Shown one piece after another: positions 1-11,195 of a DNA stretch of 64,000 nt. The notes under the pieces were generated by a model. The model ran no database searches. It had not been told where the DNA came from and saw nothing but the letters and a program-made list of their open reading frames with translations. Position 1 is the stretch's first letter; every line of letters begins with the position of its first letter. Both the position numbers and the translations under genes were made by a program. This DNA is from Prunella strophiata (taxonomy: Eukaryota; Chordata; Aves; Passeriformes; Prunellidae), in assembly GCA_036583965.1 (NCBI GenBank), contig JAZBQD010000027.1:27783001-27847000 (forward strand). The letters run 5' to 3'.

Positions 1-2476
1 GTGCCTGTCTCACAGGCTTCCTCTCTCACACAGAAGCCACCAAAAACTTTTGGGTGAGAATCCATTGTTTCCAGTCCAGATGCATCCTGTTGACTTGCCA
101 GCAGTTCCACAATGGGTTACAGATGTGCTGTCTCTGCCTCTCTTTGGTGGTGATTATGCATAGAGGTTGCTCATTTAATAGAGGTTGCTCACATCTTACT
201 GTGATTTTTTTTTTTTTAATTGCAAACTGAATAAGGTCATTTTCGTGCCTGTCTTCATTCTTTCAGACTCCAGTTATTGAAGTGTGACTAAGGTGAAAAT
301 TAATGGATTAATTCACCAATATTAATATGCTAATTGATACCTTATTGCTGTGAAAGCAAGGGTATGAATTGTATTGAAGCTGTAGCTTTGTTTGTGTCCT
401 ATTTTATTGCAGCAAAAAGTAGTCATGGGCAGCCTTTATCCTAGAAATGGCAGTTTGGGAGGGAGGTGTGTTCCAGTTGTTAGCACTGTTTCTGTGCTGC
501 TTTGGGGCTCAGAGCAAGCAGCAGTCTGCTCAGCCTTTGTTCAATTTGCATCCCTCAGCTTCTCACCATGGAATATTCTGGTTTTAATTCTGGCACTTGG
601 AAATAGCACTGTTTACTGTCTGTTGTACATCCAGCAATAGTCAGTGCAGTAGCAGCCACATATCAGGACAGTCTTTTCTGGCATCAAGGGTGTTCTTACT
701 AGAAGAAAAGAACTGATCTGGAGTGTGGTTAAAAGAAAATATGTGGCTTCAATCCAGGGACTAGTGTCAGTTGATTTACATCTCACAGAGTTTCTGTGAA
801 TGGAGAAAAGATAATCTTTCAGTTATGGAAGGGGGAAGAAATTAACAAGTGCTGGAGCTTAGCTCTGAAGCTGACAGATTCTGGCTGCATCCTGCTGGCT
901 GTGCTGTTTCCCAGCATCCATGGAGCCCTTTGTCCATCCATCCTAAACAGCTGCTCACAGCTGTGTTTTGGATGCTGTGGTTGCTCCCATGTAAAAACAA
1001 ATTATCTGGTGCCTGCACTGCCTTTGTCAACATCCAAAGGTTGTTACTGGCCTTCTTAGTGGTGCCTGGTACATCTGTCCTACAGGCTTGATGGAGATTT
1101 TTTTGGCAGCTATTTCTTCATCTCTGTGGATACTTAGGCACAAAAATGTGGCAAGAACTGAGCCATGTGTCTTCCCATTTGAAGTAGCTAACAGCTTAAC
1201 ATCTACACAGGATGGAAAATACACTTGCTATAAACTGATGATTCTAGTGTGGTATATCGTGATATACTCAATGCTCAGAAAATGTCCCCTGTTTCACCCT
1301 CCTCACTCCTGACACTACTGTGCCCTGTGTTTCCTGTCATACTTGATGCAAGAACAGTGTGTTTGGTTTTACCTGAGAACCTCCAGGAACCTGCTGGAAT
1401 ACAGACCATGACCTGTGAAAGTTCATTCTTGCTGGTTTCTTTAAAAAGCTTATCTTGTTCATCCCAGCTAACTCACTAGCAATGGGAAAGTTCCAAGATC
1501 CTATGAATATGAAAGCAGAATTCATACTGAGACCTTCTGCAGACAGCAATAGCATTTGCTGATGCCTGTCCTTTAGTACCTGTTGGATTTGCTGCACTGA
1601 TGTTTTGGTTCTCAGCCAGAAGGGGCTGAGGAAGGTGGTTTGGTGCACAGATGCTAATGAAGTGGTGTTTTCTGGGAACGTGCATCTTGTAAAACCACAC
1701 AGTGCTAGCAAACAGCCTTGTTGGCTCTCCCAGTCCATTCTGTGCCAGGCTGTGCTGCCTTACAGCAACACACCTTTCCCTCAAATCCCAGGAGCTGAGT
1801 CCTGCAGGCTCCTGTGTGTGCACAGTGCAGTTGAGGGCAGTGTGAGGGGGTACCTGACAGCACAGCAGAGCACCAGATCCCAGCAAGCCTGGTGCTGTGT
1901 GTGGCTGGGAAAGGGCTCTGGGAGAGCTCAGTGGCTGTGCTCTGTGCCTGAGGAGGTGTTTGCTTGTGGCAGGTTCAGCAGATACACTGTTTGCTAACAG
2001 CTTGTAGCTGAGTCTGAGCTGAGGAGTTCCCAGGGGACCCAAGGAGGATAAGGAAGATTCTGTTTGTTGCTGCCTTGACAGTGAATAATGCCTTCCACTT
2101 TCTCCTTCTTGACGTCAGTAAATTCCTCAGACTAAAGGAGAACGTCAGATTTTTCCCCAGATGCGCAGCAGGCCTGGGATCTGAAAGAGGAGGTGTGCTT
2201 CTAGTGCTAGTGTGAAGCAAGCTTTGAGAAAATGGAGAAGAGATTGGGCAAGTGGAAAGTGTTTGTGACTTGGGGCCTCTGCTCTTCAAACCACGTTGCC
2301 AAGGAAGCTTTTCTCAGTCACCTTCCTAGGAAGGCAGAAGTCAGTTCAGTAGGCAGCTCTAGGCTCAGCAAAACAACACAGTTGTAATCATAGCTGCGTG
2401 TGTTTTGATTTTGTACTTTTTTCTGTCTTGGAAAAGCAATGGTCTTACCAGCTCTATTCTCTTTCCTGTTTGTTAG
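1..2476 (+). other. MTA1: MTA1 intron (5' end outside window)
   Basis: This stretch is AT-rich, non-coding DNA upstream of the first recognisable MTA1 exon. I looked for the preceding MTA1 coding exon, which should end in phase 1 with a G, and did not find it, so the intron runs off the left edge. A short direct repeat (atagaggttgctca twice, 18 bp apart, about 160-191) and several T runs are the only structure seen. The intron ends in a pyrimidine-rich acceptor just before 2477. Confidence 0.7.
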
Positions 2477-2508
2477 GTCTGCCTAACCACGGACAAACCA
2501 GACAAATG
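2477..2508 (+). CDS. MTA1: MTA1 exon, 32-nt microexon
   Basis: The acceptor is tgtttgttag before 2477 and the donor is gtaaga from 2509. With a G carried from the previous exon it reads GLPNHGQTRQM, matching the GLANHGQ-type segment of MTA1. Because it is 32 nt, skipping it would shift the frame. Confidence 0.85.
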
Positions 2509-5500
2509 GTAAGAGAATGTTCATTTAACCAAAACAGGGAAAAGAAGAATTATTAACCCACGCTAGATAGAACACCCCATTAAACCGTAGTGCTTCACTT
2601 CCACCTTTGCTGTTTGCAGCTGGTCATAATTCCCAATTCACTGAAAAGGAAAAAAAAAATTATTTTGGGGCATCTGAATCATCTTAGTGGTTAAATACAA
2701 TTTAAACCTCAAATCTATCTACCATTATATCTAGAAATGAGATCCTGTTTTGAACAGAGAAATTTGTTTCTGGTCATGCAGAAACTGAGTGGCTGCTTAC
2801 AGCAAAGTTCTGGGATGTGTTTCTAGGTGGAATGCGTTTCCCTGAAGGAGAAAGGTTTAAATGATGGAAGGGTTTGTTTGGAAAACAGGTTTTTTTATTA
2901 TTTTTTTAGCAAGTTGATGTGCAAGTTACCTGCTGAGAATGCTTGTATTTTACGTTTTTTTTTTTTTTTTTTTTTTTGAGTAACAATTATTTGTAGCCTT
3001 TCATCTGTTGTGCTGAGTTTAATCAAAGGACAGAAGCAAATAGCCAGTCTGATTGATGTGTCTCTGGCAGAATGCTTTCTCACTAAATTGTGAAGGGGCC
3101 AGTGCAAAGGCTGAGAATCCCTTTTCCCCCTTGCACGTGGCTTATGGGAAACAACTTCAAGCATACATTTCTCCCCCCCAAAAGTGATCTTCTGATGTTG
3201 ATCAAGTGGAGCTTGCCTCGTTAGCTGAAGTGCCACAACACATCAGTGTCAGCAGCATCCCTGTCCCAGGCCAGCCAGCAGCAGGTGTGACTGATGGTCA
3301 CTGCACAGTGATCACAGGCTCTATTGAACCTGACAGTGTTTGGGGAAATGAGCAGTAGCCTGAGGGGAGGCCAGAACTTGGGTGTGCCAGGCTGCTTGGA
3401 ATGACAGAGCATTCCTTTGGTTTGTTCCTCAGTCCCAAGTGGTAAATTGTATTCCTCCACGAATTCAGCTTCATTCCGTGTCACTGAGAAGACTGGCTAC
3501 TTGTTTGTGTCTGCTGAATAAACCAACTTAGAGCAGAGGGAGAAATCTCTGATAACTTAATACTTTTTAGGTGTTTTAGGGTAAAACTCCCAGAACTGCC
3601 TTGATTTCTGGTTGCCTGATCACGTGTGAATGAAAAATTAAAAGTCCTCATTTCAGGATGTATCATTTAAAATGGGTTTCACCATGTAGGTAGAGAAAAG
3701 GCAACTGGAAGCACAGGGGTGCCCTTTCGAGGTATTTCCAATAACCTTTTCTGGAGTTGTTCTCCTGTGTGTCTTGCATATGTGGAGATAATATGCTCTG
3801 TAACCTTAATGAATGGATTTTCTTGGAGAAACCTGGAGGGGGTAAAAAAAAAAAAAAGCCACCAGAAAAGCTTTTATTTGAAACCTTTCACTTAACAAAT
3901 GTCAAATCTAAAAGCAATTGTTGAAGAATTTCAGTGGTCTGCTGTGGTACTGAAGCTGTCTTGTATAACATGGAGCTGGGCAACTAAGACATTAAATTGT
4001 TGTTGCACTTGTATGCAACAGTTTTAAAGAGCTTAGGGTTTTAAAAGGTGGGGGGTTTGTTTGTTCAGCTCTAAAGCCCTGATGTTCTACAGGAAGCAGA
4101 TCTTGCTAGAGCAGTTGATTAAGGCTGGTCAAAAAATAAGTCATTATCATTTTTGTTTTCTGCTCAGATACAAAATGGGATAGACGCAGGGGTTTGTTGG
4201 GTTTTCCCCTTGGTTTTTAGACTGAATTCTTCCCTTTCTAAGTCAAGGTGTTAAAATTCAGTTGAGCTAGTGCAATGACCTGACACAAAAGGATTTGAAG
4301 TCCCCATGTCCCCACCATTGCTTTCGAGCTGGATCTCCCAGGGCAGACATCTCTCACACAAACACTCAGTTTCCCATTCTGTGGGCAGAAGGGGAAGCCT
4401 TGCTGCATCTGGGGAGATGGTCTGACCTTGGATGATGGCCTGTGAAATACCACAATTGAATTTATACCAAGGTGTTTTCTGACCAGCTTTAATTCATGCA
4501 TATCAAATTTTCTGGGCCTTCATTTTGCATCTTTCCCAGCTGCTCAGTGTTACTGATTTCAGTGGGATTTCTCAATGTGCTGATCAGCAGGAAGAGGGGC
4601 AGCAGCACTGGACTTCAATGATCAAGGACAGCTGCATTTGAGAAGCTTAACACTTTGCTCCCTTTCATCTGCACCTCTCTTAATAACAGCTCATGTTTTT
4701 CCAGCTGAGTGTAAGGGGCTTACTGTGAGTCTGGAAAATGATGCCTGTGTTGATTCGCAAAGCAAATGTGTTGTTATGGGAAATCTGTGGTGTTCAATGC
4801 TAAAAGGATTTTATCATGAAAGCTGCTAAGCTTTGTAGTACTACATTTGTTTTCAGCAATGTATTTAATTCTATACTATCCTCATTAAATATTGACCTCC
4901 CTAGAACAAAAGGGATACGGGTAAGTTTGGTACTCCAGAATAACTGTAAATTCTGATTTTTGTATTTGATTTGCTCTGTAGCTAGATTTCCTTCCCTGAA
5001 ATCAATAGAGTTGCTCTAGATTTATGGTAGTAGCTGGAATCTAAGTCTGATGCTCAATCTTTTGAACTTGATGTCATCTTTCAGACACAAGCCACAAATT
5101 ATTGGTAATGCCTTCCATTTATTATTTGTCCTGTCGCTGAAGTACTGCTGTCCTATTGCATATTGAAGGCGCCTGACTTGTTCTGCTTGTGAACAATTGC
5201 TTATGTGTGAATTCTGTGTTCAGTCCTGGGCCAGAGGGGGAGGTATTTACCTTAAACTCTCAGCAAGCCATACAAAAACTTTAATTCTCTTTTTCTTTGA
5301 GTGCTTAGCAGATGCTGCTGTTGGTTTGTAGCAGTCCATAACTGTGCTGTTTTATGTATCACGTCAGGGACCAAGCCGAAACTTGCTGCTCAATGGGAAA
5401 TCATACCCAACAAAAGTCCGATTAATTCGTGGTGGATCCATGCCTCCAGTGAAAAGGAGGAGGATGAACTGGATTGATGCACCAGATGATGTTTTTTACA

Positions 5501-8500
5501 TGGCCACTGAAGAAACCAGGTAGGAAAGGTGGTGTTTCAGGGGGCTTAAGGGGATGTCTGTTTTGTGGGTGCTGCAGCGGGTGTTGTGGGTAGAGGGGGA
5601 TCTTGTCAGCAGGTCTGATGCTACAAATTGAATGCAGAGACCACACCCAGTGCTCAGGTGGGTAAAGGGTGGGAAATAATCATGCACTTACATTCCAGAG
5701 AAAGCAGATTCTTGTTCTTCCAGAGCAGTTGCTGTAAGAGATGGATGTAAAGGGAAGGAAGGCTGAGGTGGGAATTCACCTGGTTCAGACCCATCACTGC
5801 CCTCAGAGGTCCCATCACAGTGGGACAGGATAGGGCCCTCCTGGGTGACACTGAGGAGCAGGACCTCCTATACACAGAGCTCTGCATGTCCTCTTGCATG
5901 CTGAACTCTCTTATTACCCCTCAAGACATCTCCACGTGTATCTGGGTCCTGAAACCTGCGAGTGACAGGGTTTCCATGGGCTGACCTGATTCATTTTTCA
6001 GTGGTTTGCATTTGCCACCAGTAGCAGTGAGATTTAGCCCCACAGTGTCCATCTTCCTTCTTTGGTGGTACTGCTTCTGCTAGTCCTAATTCTTCTTGTT
6101 GGTCTGCCCACAGGATAAAAATAGTAAAAGAAACTTTCCTTGTGTGAGTTTCACTTCAAATTGTTTACAAACTGCTGACAGAGTGGTAGAAACTCTGTGA
6201 CCTGATTCCTAAGGCAAAGTTGCCTGTACTGGTATTCCTAGGATGGGAGTGTTGCTCCTGGGTGTGATGAGAAGGTAGAGAAATTGGCTTGTGTGGTTTC
6301 CTCCCAAGAACCTGATGCCTCCCTTCTGGGTAACCTTGAGGAAGGTCAGAGCAAAGCTGCAGCCCTGCTTTCCAGCCCTCTCTGACAGCAGAGGTGCTGT
6401 CTGGCTTCTGTCTTGGTCTGAAGCCTGGAGTTATCAACACTTGCACTATCAGTGCCCCAACAGCAGAGAAGCACTTACCTTTCCCTCCACTTGCAGAGAT
6501 GGACCTGGGAATTACTGGATGTCTGAACCCTTCAAGTGACTGAGGAGGTTGAGAGTTTTAGTGCTTTGTCTCTTCTGGTACTACTAAATTTGGCACTGCT
6601 CCGAGTCTTCATTTGTTCAGCACAAAGGTCACAGTCAAGACTTCTGGCATCTCCAAACTTCTCCTTAACCTGCAAAGCATTTCAAGTGTCAAGGAACTAT
6701 TCTGTGGGCCTAGTATGAAAGATGGGCTTTGTGGAATAGGTGATACTAGTAACATTCAAGTTACTAACCACTGATCTGTTGGATGGTCAGTTTTCAGTGC
6801 AGGAAACACTGTGTTGGAACTCAGAAGACACATGAAATGAATTTCCCAGTCAGACTTGTTCCTATGGATACCTTTAATGCAACTGTGCATTTCACACCAG
6901 CTCATATCTTTGCCATGTCTTTCCCTTCTCCTTTCTGTGCCAGCAGGATGCTGTGAAAGAAAGAAGTTATATATGGAGTTCCATATATAATTGAAAATGA
7001 AGTGAGAGAAGGATTTAATTTTCAGGGGAAGCAGTTTTCTTTATTACTGCTGTTGCTCTGATAAAGAGGTACTGGGATCCTGTTGCAGCTCTCAGATTCA
7101 TGTGCCTATTGTGGACTCAGGGTATAGAGTCTCTAATGCACTCCTTAGATGCTCAAGGCTTGTTTCATAATCCTGCCTCTAGGGAGCTCTTCTTGACATC
7201 TCCACCATCCAAGGCACATGAAATACACCAGGTGCATGGTGGCAGCATGTTAGTACAAGGTCCTGCCCTTTGACCTGGACAGAACTGTAACAATATTCAT
7301 ACAGTGTGGTGTTGGTTGTGACAACAGTTTACTGTAGACACAGAACCTTCTGGTCATACAGAACCACTGACTGAGGCAGGAAGGATCAGTCCCACAGCAA
7401 CCAGCACAACTAATGAAAATCGTGGTTCTGTGATAGATATCAGCTCTGTAAGATCTTATCATTTCCATTTAAAAATAGAGAGGGAAAGAAAAGGGAAAAA
7501 AAACCACCCAAGCTTCTTTGTCTGACAGCCATGCTGCTTAGCTGACTGATGAGTGGTGAAAGGAGATTTTTGGCAGGCTGTGAGAGTAGGGAAGCCTGAG
7601 CCATGGAGCATTGTCAGTGGCACGGGTTTTCTGTCAGGCATATCACCTCTAACTTTTCCCTGAACCATCTGCTGCATTCCAGTGTCAGGAATGTAAGACT
7701 TGTTTGTGAGCTCTGAAACAATTTGAGCTTTGTGTTGGCTCCGTAGCAATCAATCTAGCTGCAAATATCTGCATATCGTCCTCCAGCTGAGGGTCAGGCT
7801 GTGTTTTCAGTCACAGCAAGTAGGTTTCCCTGAAGTTTTACACACTCCCCCTCTCCCCTTTTTTGTGTAACTCTGTTGAGAACAGTGCTGGAAAACTGCA
7901 CAGCTCTGAAGGAGCAGTTTGAAAAGTTGGTCGAATGAAAGGAGTGAGTTTTTGAATTGAAGGCTCCCAGTAAGGAACTTGGCATTTCTAACTCATGCAA
8001 GCGGAGGCAGCGGGTGACCTGATCAGAATCTAGAATGCTGCAGGACGTGTTTCTGATGGCAGCATGGCTGATGGAGCACACACGGGTTCTGCAAGGAGCT
8101 CTGCTGGCTAAAAGTGGATCAACTGCAGTCAAACATCTTGGAAAAGTCATTATATCAAGATTTTATTTTTTCTCTCCCCCACCGCCACTTTATCTGCTTG
8201 TTTTCACTTCTCCTCACTCTGTGGCATTTTAGTTTTAGAAGGTGCTGGAGAAATGGGGACACTGGGCAAACAAAAAAAAAAGTCTGTGTAAGTGCAGCAG
8301 CTTGTCCTGCTCAGTGGGCAAAAAAAAAAAAAAAAAGTGAAGAGATGACCGAATCTGACAAGAATCAAAAGAATCTGACAAGAATCAAAAATCTTCAGCA
8401 GAAGTTGATGGTTTGTTAGTTCTGGTGGTGCTAAGGATAAGTTTTTGAGGATATGGGAGGTATTGTGACCACTTTCTTCAGCAGCCATCACATCTTAAAG

Positions 8501-9677
8501 GCAGAAATCATAAGCACAGTGATAGACATCAGCTCAGTGAGAAGGTCTCTCTTCCACTGACAAATAAACCAAACCAACCAACCAAAACCACAACCAAGAA
8601 AAGGGGGTTTTGGCCCCAGTAGTGTTCCCTAAATGAAGTTGGGGGATAGGTGGCTGAAATGTGGGCTGTGGAGCCCTTCCTCTCTTGTCTCTCAAGGTCA
8701 GTCAAAACCTTGTTCTGCCAGGAGCCTGTGAGGGAAGGCAGGAACTGCCCCAGTTCCTGAGCTGAAGACTCATAGTAGGTACTGGTGGACTACTCTTGTG
8801 AATATTTATTACTTCACTTTCTAATCTCTATGTGCCTTTGACCACCACAAAATCCTCTGTATACAAGAATTTCTCATTTTAATTACACAGTATGTTTTTC
8901 ATTGTTAGCTGCATTTTTTTGTTTGGATGGAGTTTTTTATGATACTTCCTTTATCTCTGAGCCTGGTATTAACAAAAAGAACCAAGTAATCATTCAGTAT
9001 TTGTCTCTGTCTAACTTATTTTGGTAATTTTAAAACTTTGGTGTGTCTTTCTCTCCCTATGGAAAACAGCTTCCTGCATCTGATAGCACTTGTTGCCAGT
9101 CTTGTACATATAGGGAAATCCTTAACCAAATCCAAGATGTGAATATTGCCCATCTCTGGGTTGGGCACATGCAGTGTGGGAGAAGCGAGAAGGGGAAACA
9201 CCCTGTCAGTGTTGACTTGGCTTTGTAAACTTCCCCAGAGCTACCTGCAGCACATCCAGCTGATCAGAATAAATTCACAATAAATCAGTGGTGTGGAAAC
9301 TGGCTGTCCTGACTATTTCAATGTTCTGTTCACAGCAAGAGACTCTGGTCCTATAAGGCTAGACCAAGTTTCCTCTTCATTGGGGGGTTTATAAATCAGA
9401 GAATCTGCGTTTCCCAGGGCAGACATTGCAGAAGGAACCACAGTCAGCCCACCCCAGCAGGCATGTGCGGGCCGTGTTTCCCTTGGAGCAGCCCCCGGTG
9501 CCTCTGTAATCCGTGCCTTTCTTCCTTGCTGTCTGCAGGAAAATCCGCAAGCTGCTTTCCTCCTCGGAAGCCAAGCGAGCCGCCAGACGCCCTTACAAGC
9601 CGATTATCCTGCGGCCCATGCAGGCAGTGCAGCTCCGCCAGCCCATGAATGATGAGCCCATAATCATCGAGGATTAA
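2477..9677 (+). CDS. MTA1: MTA1, C-terminal 107 residues (5'-partial gene)
   Basis: This is the 3' end of metastasis-associated protein 1, a subunit of the NuRD chromatin-remodelling and deacetylase complex in the nucleus. The coding exons are 2477-2508, 5368-5519 and 9539-9677, with stop TAA at 9675-9677. They join in frame: exon 2477 enters in phase 1 and leaves in phase 0, and exon 5368 leaves in phase 2. The middle exon encodes SYPTKVRLIRGG and then KRRRMNWIDAPDDVFYMA, a basic patch plus the C-terminal RBBP4/RBBP7-binding segment known for MTA1. The last exon encodes KIRKLLSSSEAKRAARRPYK and ends NDEPIIIED, the family's acidic tail. The ELM2, SANT, GATA-type and BAH regions lie upstream of the window. 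The proline-rich stretch found near the human C-terminus is reduced here to LRPMQAVQLRQPMNDEP. Identification is very secure; MTA2 and MTA3 have different tails, and the CRIP2 neighbour supports MTA1. Confidence 0.95.
2509..5367 (+). other. MTA1: MTA1 intron
   Basis: An AT-rich intron bounded by gtaaga and tatcacgtcag. It contains a T run at about 2957-2978 and an A run at about 3846-3857. No further exon or RNA gene is seen. The acceptor has an unusually weak pyrimidine tract. Confidence 0.85.
5368..5519 (+). CDS. MTA1: MTA1 penultimate coding exon
   Basis: Begins GPSRNLLLNGKSYPT and ends YMATEET plus AG of a split Arg codon. It carries the KRRRMNW basic patch and the DAPDDVFYMA element used to contact RBBP4/7. 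The donor is gtagga at 5520. Confidence 0.95.
6967..6990. repeat. Short AT-rich inverted repeat
   Basis: Perfect 11-bp arms (ttatatatgga and tccatatataa) separated by gt. It can form a short hairpin or cruciform and lies inside the MTA1 intron. No function is implied by context. Confidence 0.8.
8351..8390. repeat. 20-bp perfect tandem duplication
   Basis: A 20-bp unit beginning gaatctgaca is repeated exactly twice, 8351-8370 and 8371-8390, after an A-rich stretch. It looks like a recent slippage duplication. Confidence 0.9.
9539..9677 (+). CDS. MTA1: MTA1 last coding exon
   Basis: Completes the split Arg codon, continues KIRKLLSSSEAKRAARRPYK and ends EPIIIED followed by TAA. The SSSE-KRAARRPYKPI segment is diagnostic for MTA1. 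Confidence 0.95.
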
Positions 9678-11195
9678 CGCCCGATCCACCGGCAATCTCT
9701 CCTCCAGTATCTACTTGAGTTTCCATGGCTACAGCATTGAGCTAACTGTTGAAGAGAGGCAACTTTTGAGGAACTGTTTTGCATCTTTTAAACCCTTAAA
9801 AGGAACTCAGCCCTGCTCTGAGCCTCTGACCACAGACTGCTCTCTCTCTCTCTTTCTCTCTCTTGCACTCTCTCCTTCTCTCCTATCTTTTTTTCTTATT
9901 TTTTCCTTTTTTTTTTTTTAATTTTTTTTTCAGTAGCCTCCTTTCCCTTTTGCTTCTACCCCTTTTGTAGAAGGGGGAGGGAAAGTAAGTTTAACTTATT
10001 AAGAGAATGTGGACTAGTACTTTTTAGCTTTGTTTCCTCTTCTGATGTACGAAGAGCTAGAACCCTTCATTTTGTGACTGAGCTCTCGTTGCAAAGCCAT
10101 TTTTATGAGGCTGTGTTGTAAGATTTTTCTTTTCTTTTCTCTTTTTTTAATTTTGTGGACGGTGCCATTTTTTTATTTCATTTATATTATTTCTTTTGTA
10201 GATAAATTTCCAATCTTTAACTGATATTTGAAAATAGGAGCTGAAAGCCAGCCCCAGGTTCAGCCAGTTTTCTTTGGTCCTGTCCCTTCTGTTTTTTGGA
10301 TCATTTTGCACAGCCAGTTGTGCTCATGCACAAGACAGACCAACTCAGGCTGAGAAAGGAGTGAGCTAAGAACTGAAGAACCTTGCAGAGCATTACACTA
10401 ACGTTGTGTGCAGTGGAGCCAGGCTGCCAGAATTAGGTGTCCTTACTCTAGTTGCTCTCTGGGAGATGTGGCCCGTGGCGTTTCTCCCAGTAACCGGCAG
10501 TTTGCTGCTGCCTTCTCTGTGACATCTGGGATCCTACGTGCTTTTAGGCCACCAAGAGCCAGCAGTAGGCCCAGCAAGTGTAATGAATTGCTTTGCTCTG
10601 GCTCCAAGAGTCAAGTACACCAATGCCCAGGGACATTTTGCTTAGAACTCTGAACCTGTTTGTGCATCAGTGCTTTGGACACGTTTCCCAGGGTGAGACC
10701 TGGTTTCTCTTTAATTGCGTTACTGTATGTTTCCCGTTTTGAAGGGACTTTAAATTACAGCTGGGTTTTCATTTGAACACATTGTGTCTGAATTTAAGTG
10801 GTTTTTTCCCCCCTTGACATTTCTTGTGTTTGAGGTTTCTTGCATCTCTTCAACTTCTTACGTATTTGCAAGTCTGTATCATTTCTTTTTCATATGTCTT
10901 CTCACGGCGGTGCATTTGCTGGATGCCCTGCTCGGTTTTGAAAGGATGTAAACTATCATTTGCAACTTGTGCTGATCTGTACATGTAACTGCCTCAAGCA
11001 GACACAGCATGTAATAACCCCCAAGTCATTCCATATGTGTCAGCAGTGAGATGAGCCAAAGTTGTATTTGGGTTATCACAGTCCAACCGTGATTCTGTGC
11101 AACTCTGTTAACCCGCCGGGTTAGACGGAAAGGAATCCCCACAAAATGAAAACAATTCAGTTAACTTTACTTAATAAACCTGGAAAGTGAGCTTT
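9678..11195 (+). other. MTA1: MTA1 3' UTR
   Basis: About 1.5 kb from the stop codon to the first good polyadenylation signal. The early part has a CT microsatellite (about 9839-9870) and T-rich runs (9888-9931). No competing AATAAA was noticed before 11173. The 3' end is inferred at about 15-25 nt after the signal. Confidence 0.7.
11173..11178 (+). terminator. MTA1: MTA1 polyadenylation signal
   Basis: AATAAA within ttaataaacc, followed by a GT/T-rich stretch (gtgagcttttgtg) suitable as the downstream element. Confidence 0.65.

Larger units (their letters stand above)
5520..9538 (+). other. MTA1: MTA1 last intron
   Basis: A 4.0-kb intron between the last two coding exons. It contains an 11-bp-arm inverted repeat at 6967-6990, a perfect 20-bp tandem duplication at 8351-8390 and A runs near 8273-8336. 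The acceptor is cttgctgtctgcag at 9538. No other gene is evident. Confidence 0.85.

Noticed and set aside
9794..9803. CArG-like CCTTAAAAGG
   Set aside because: It lies in the MTA1 3' UTR directly after the coding region, where an SRF site is not expected; probably chance.
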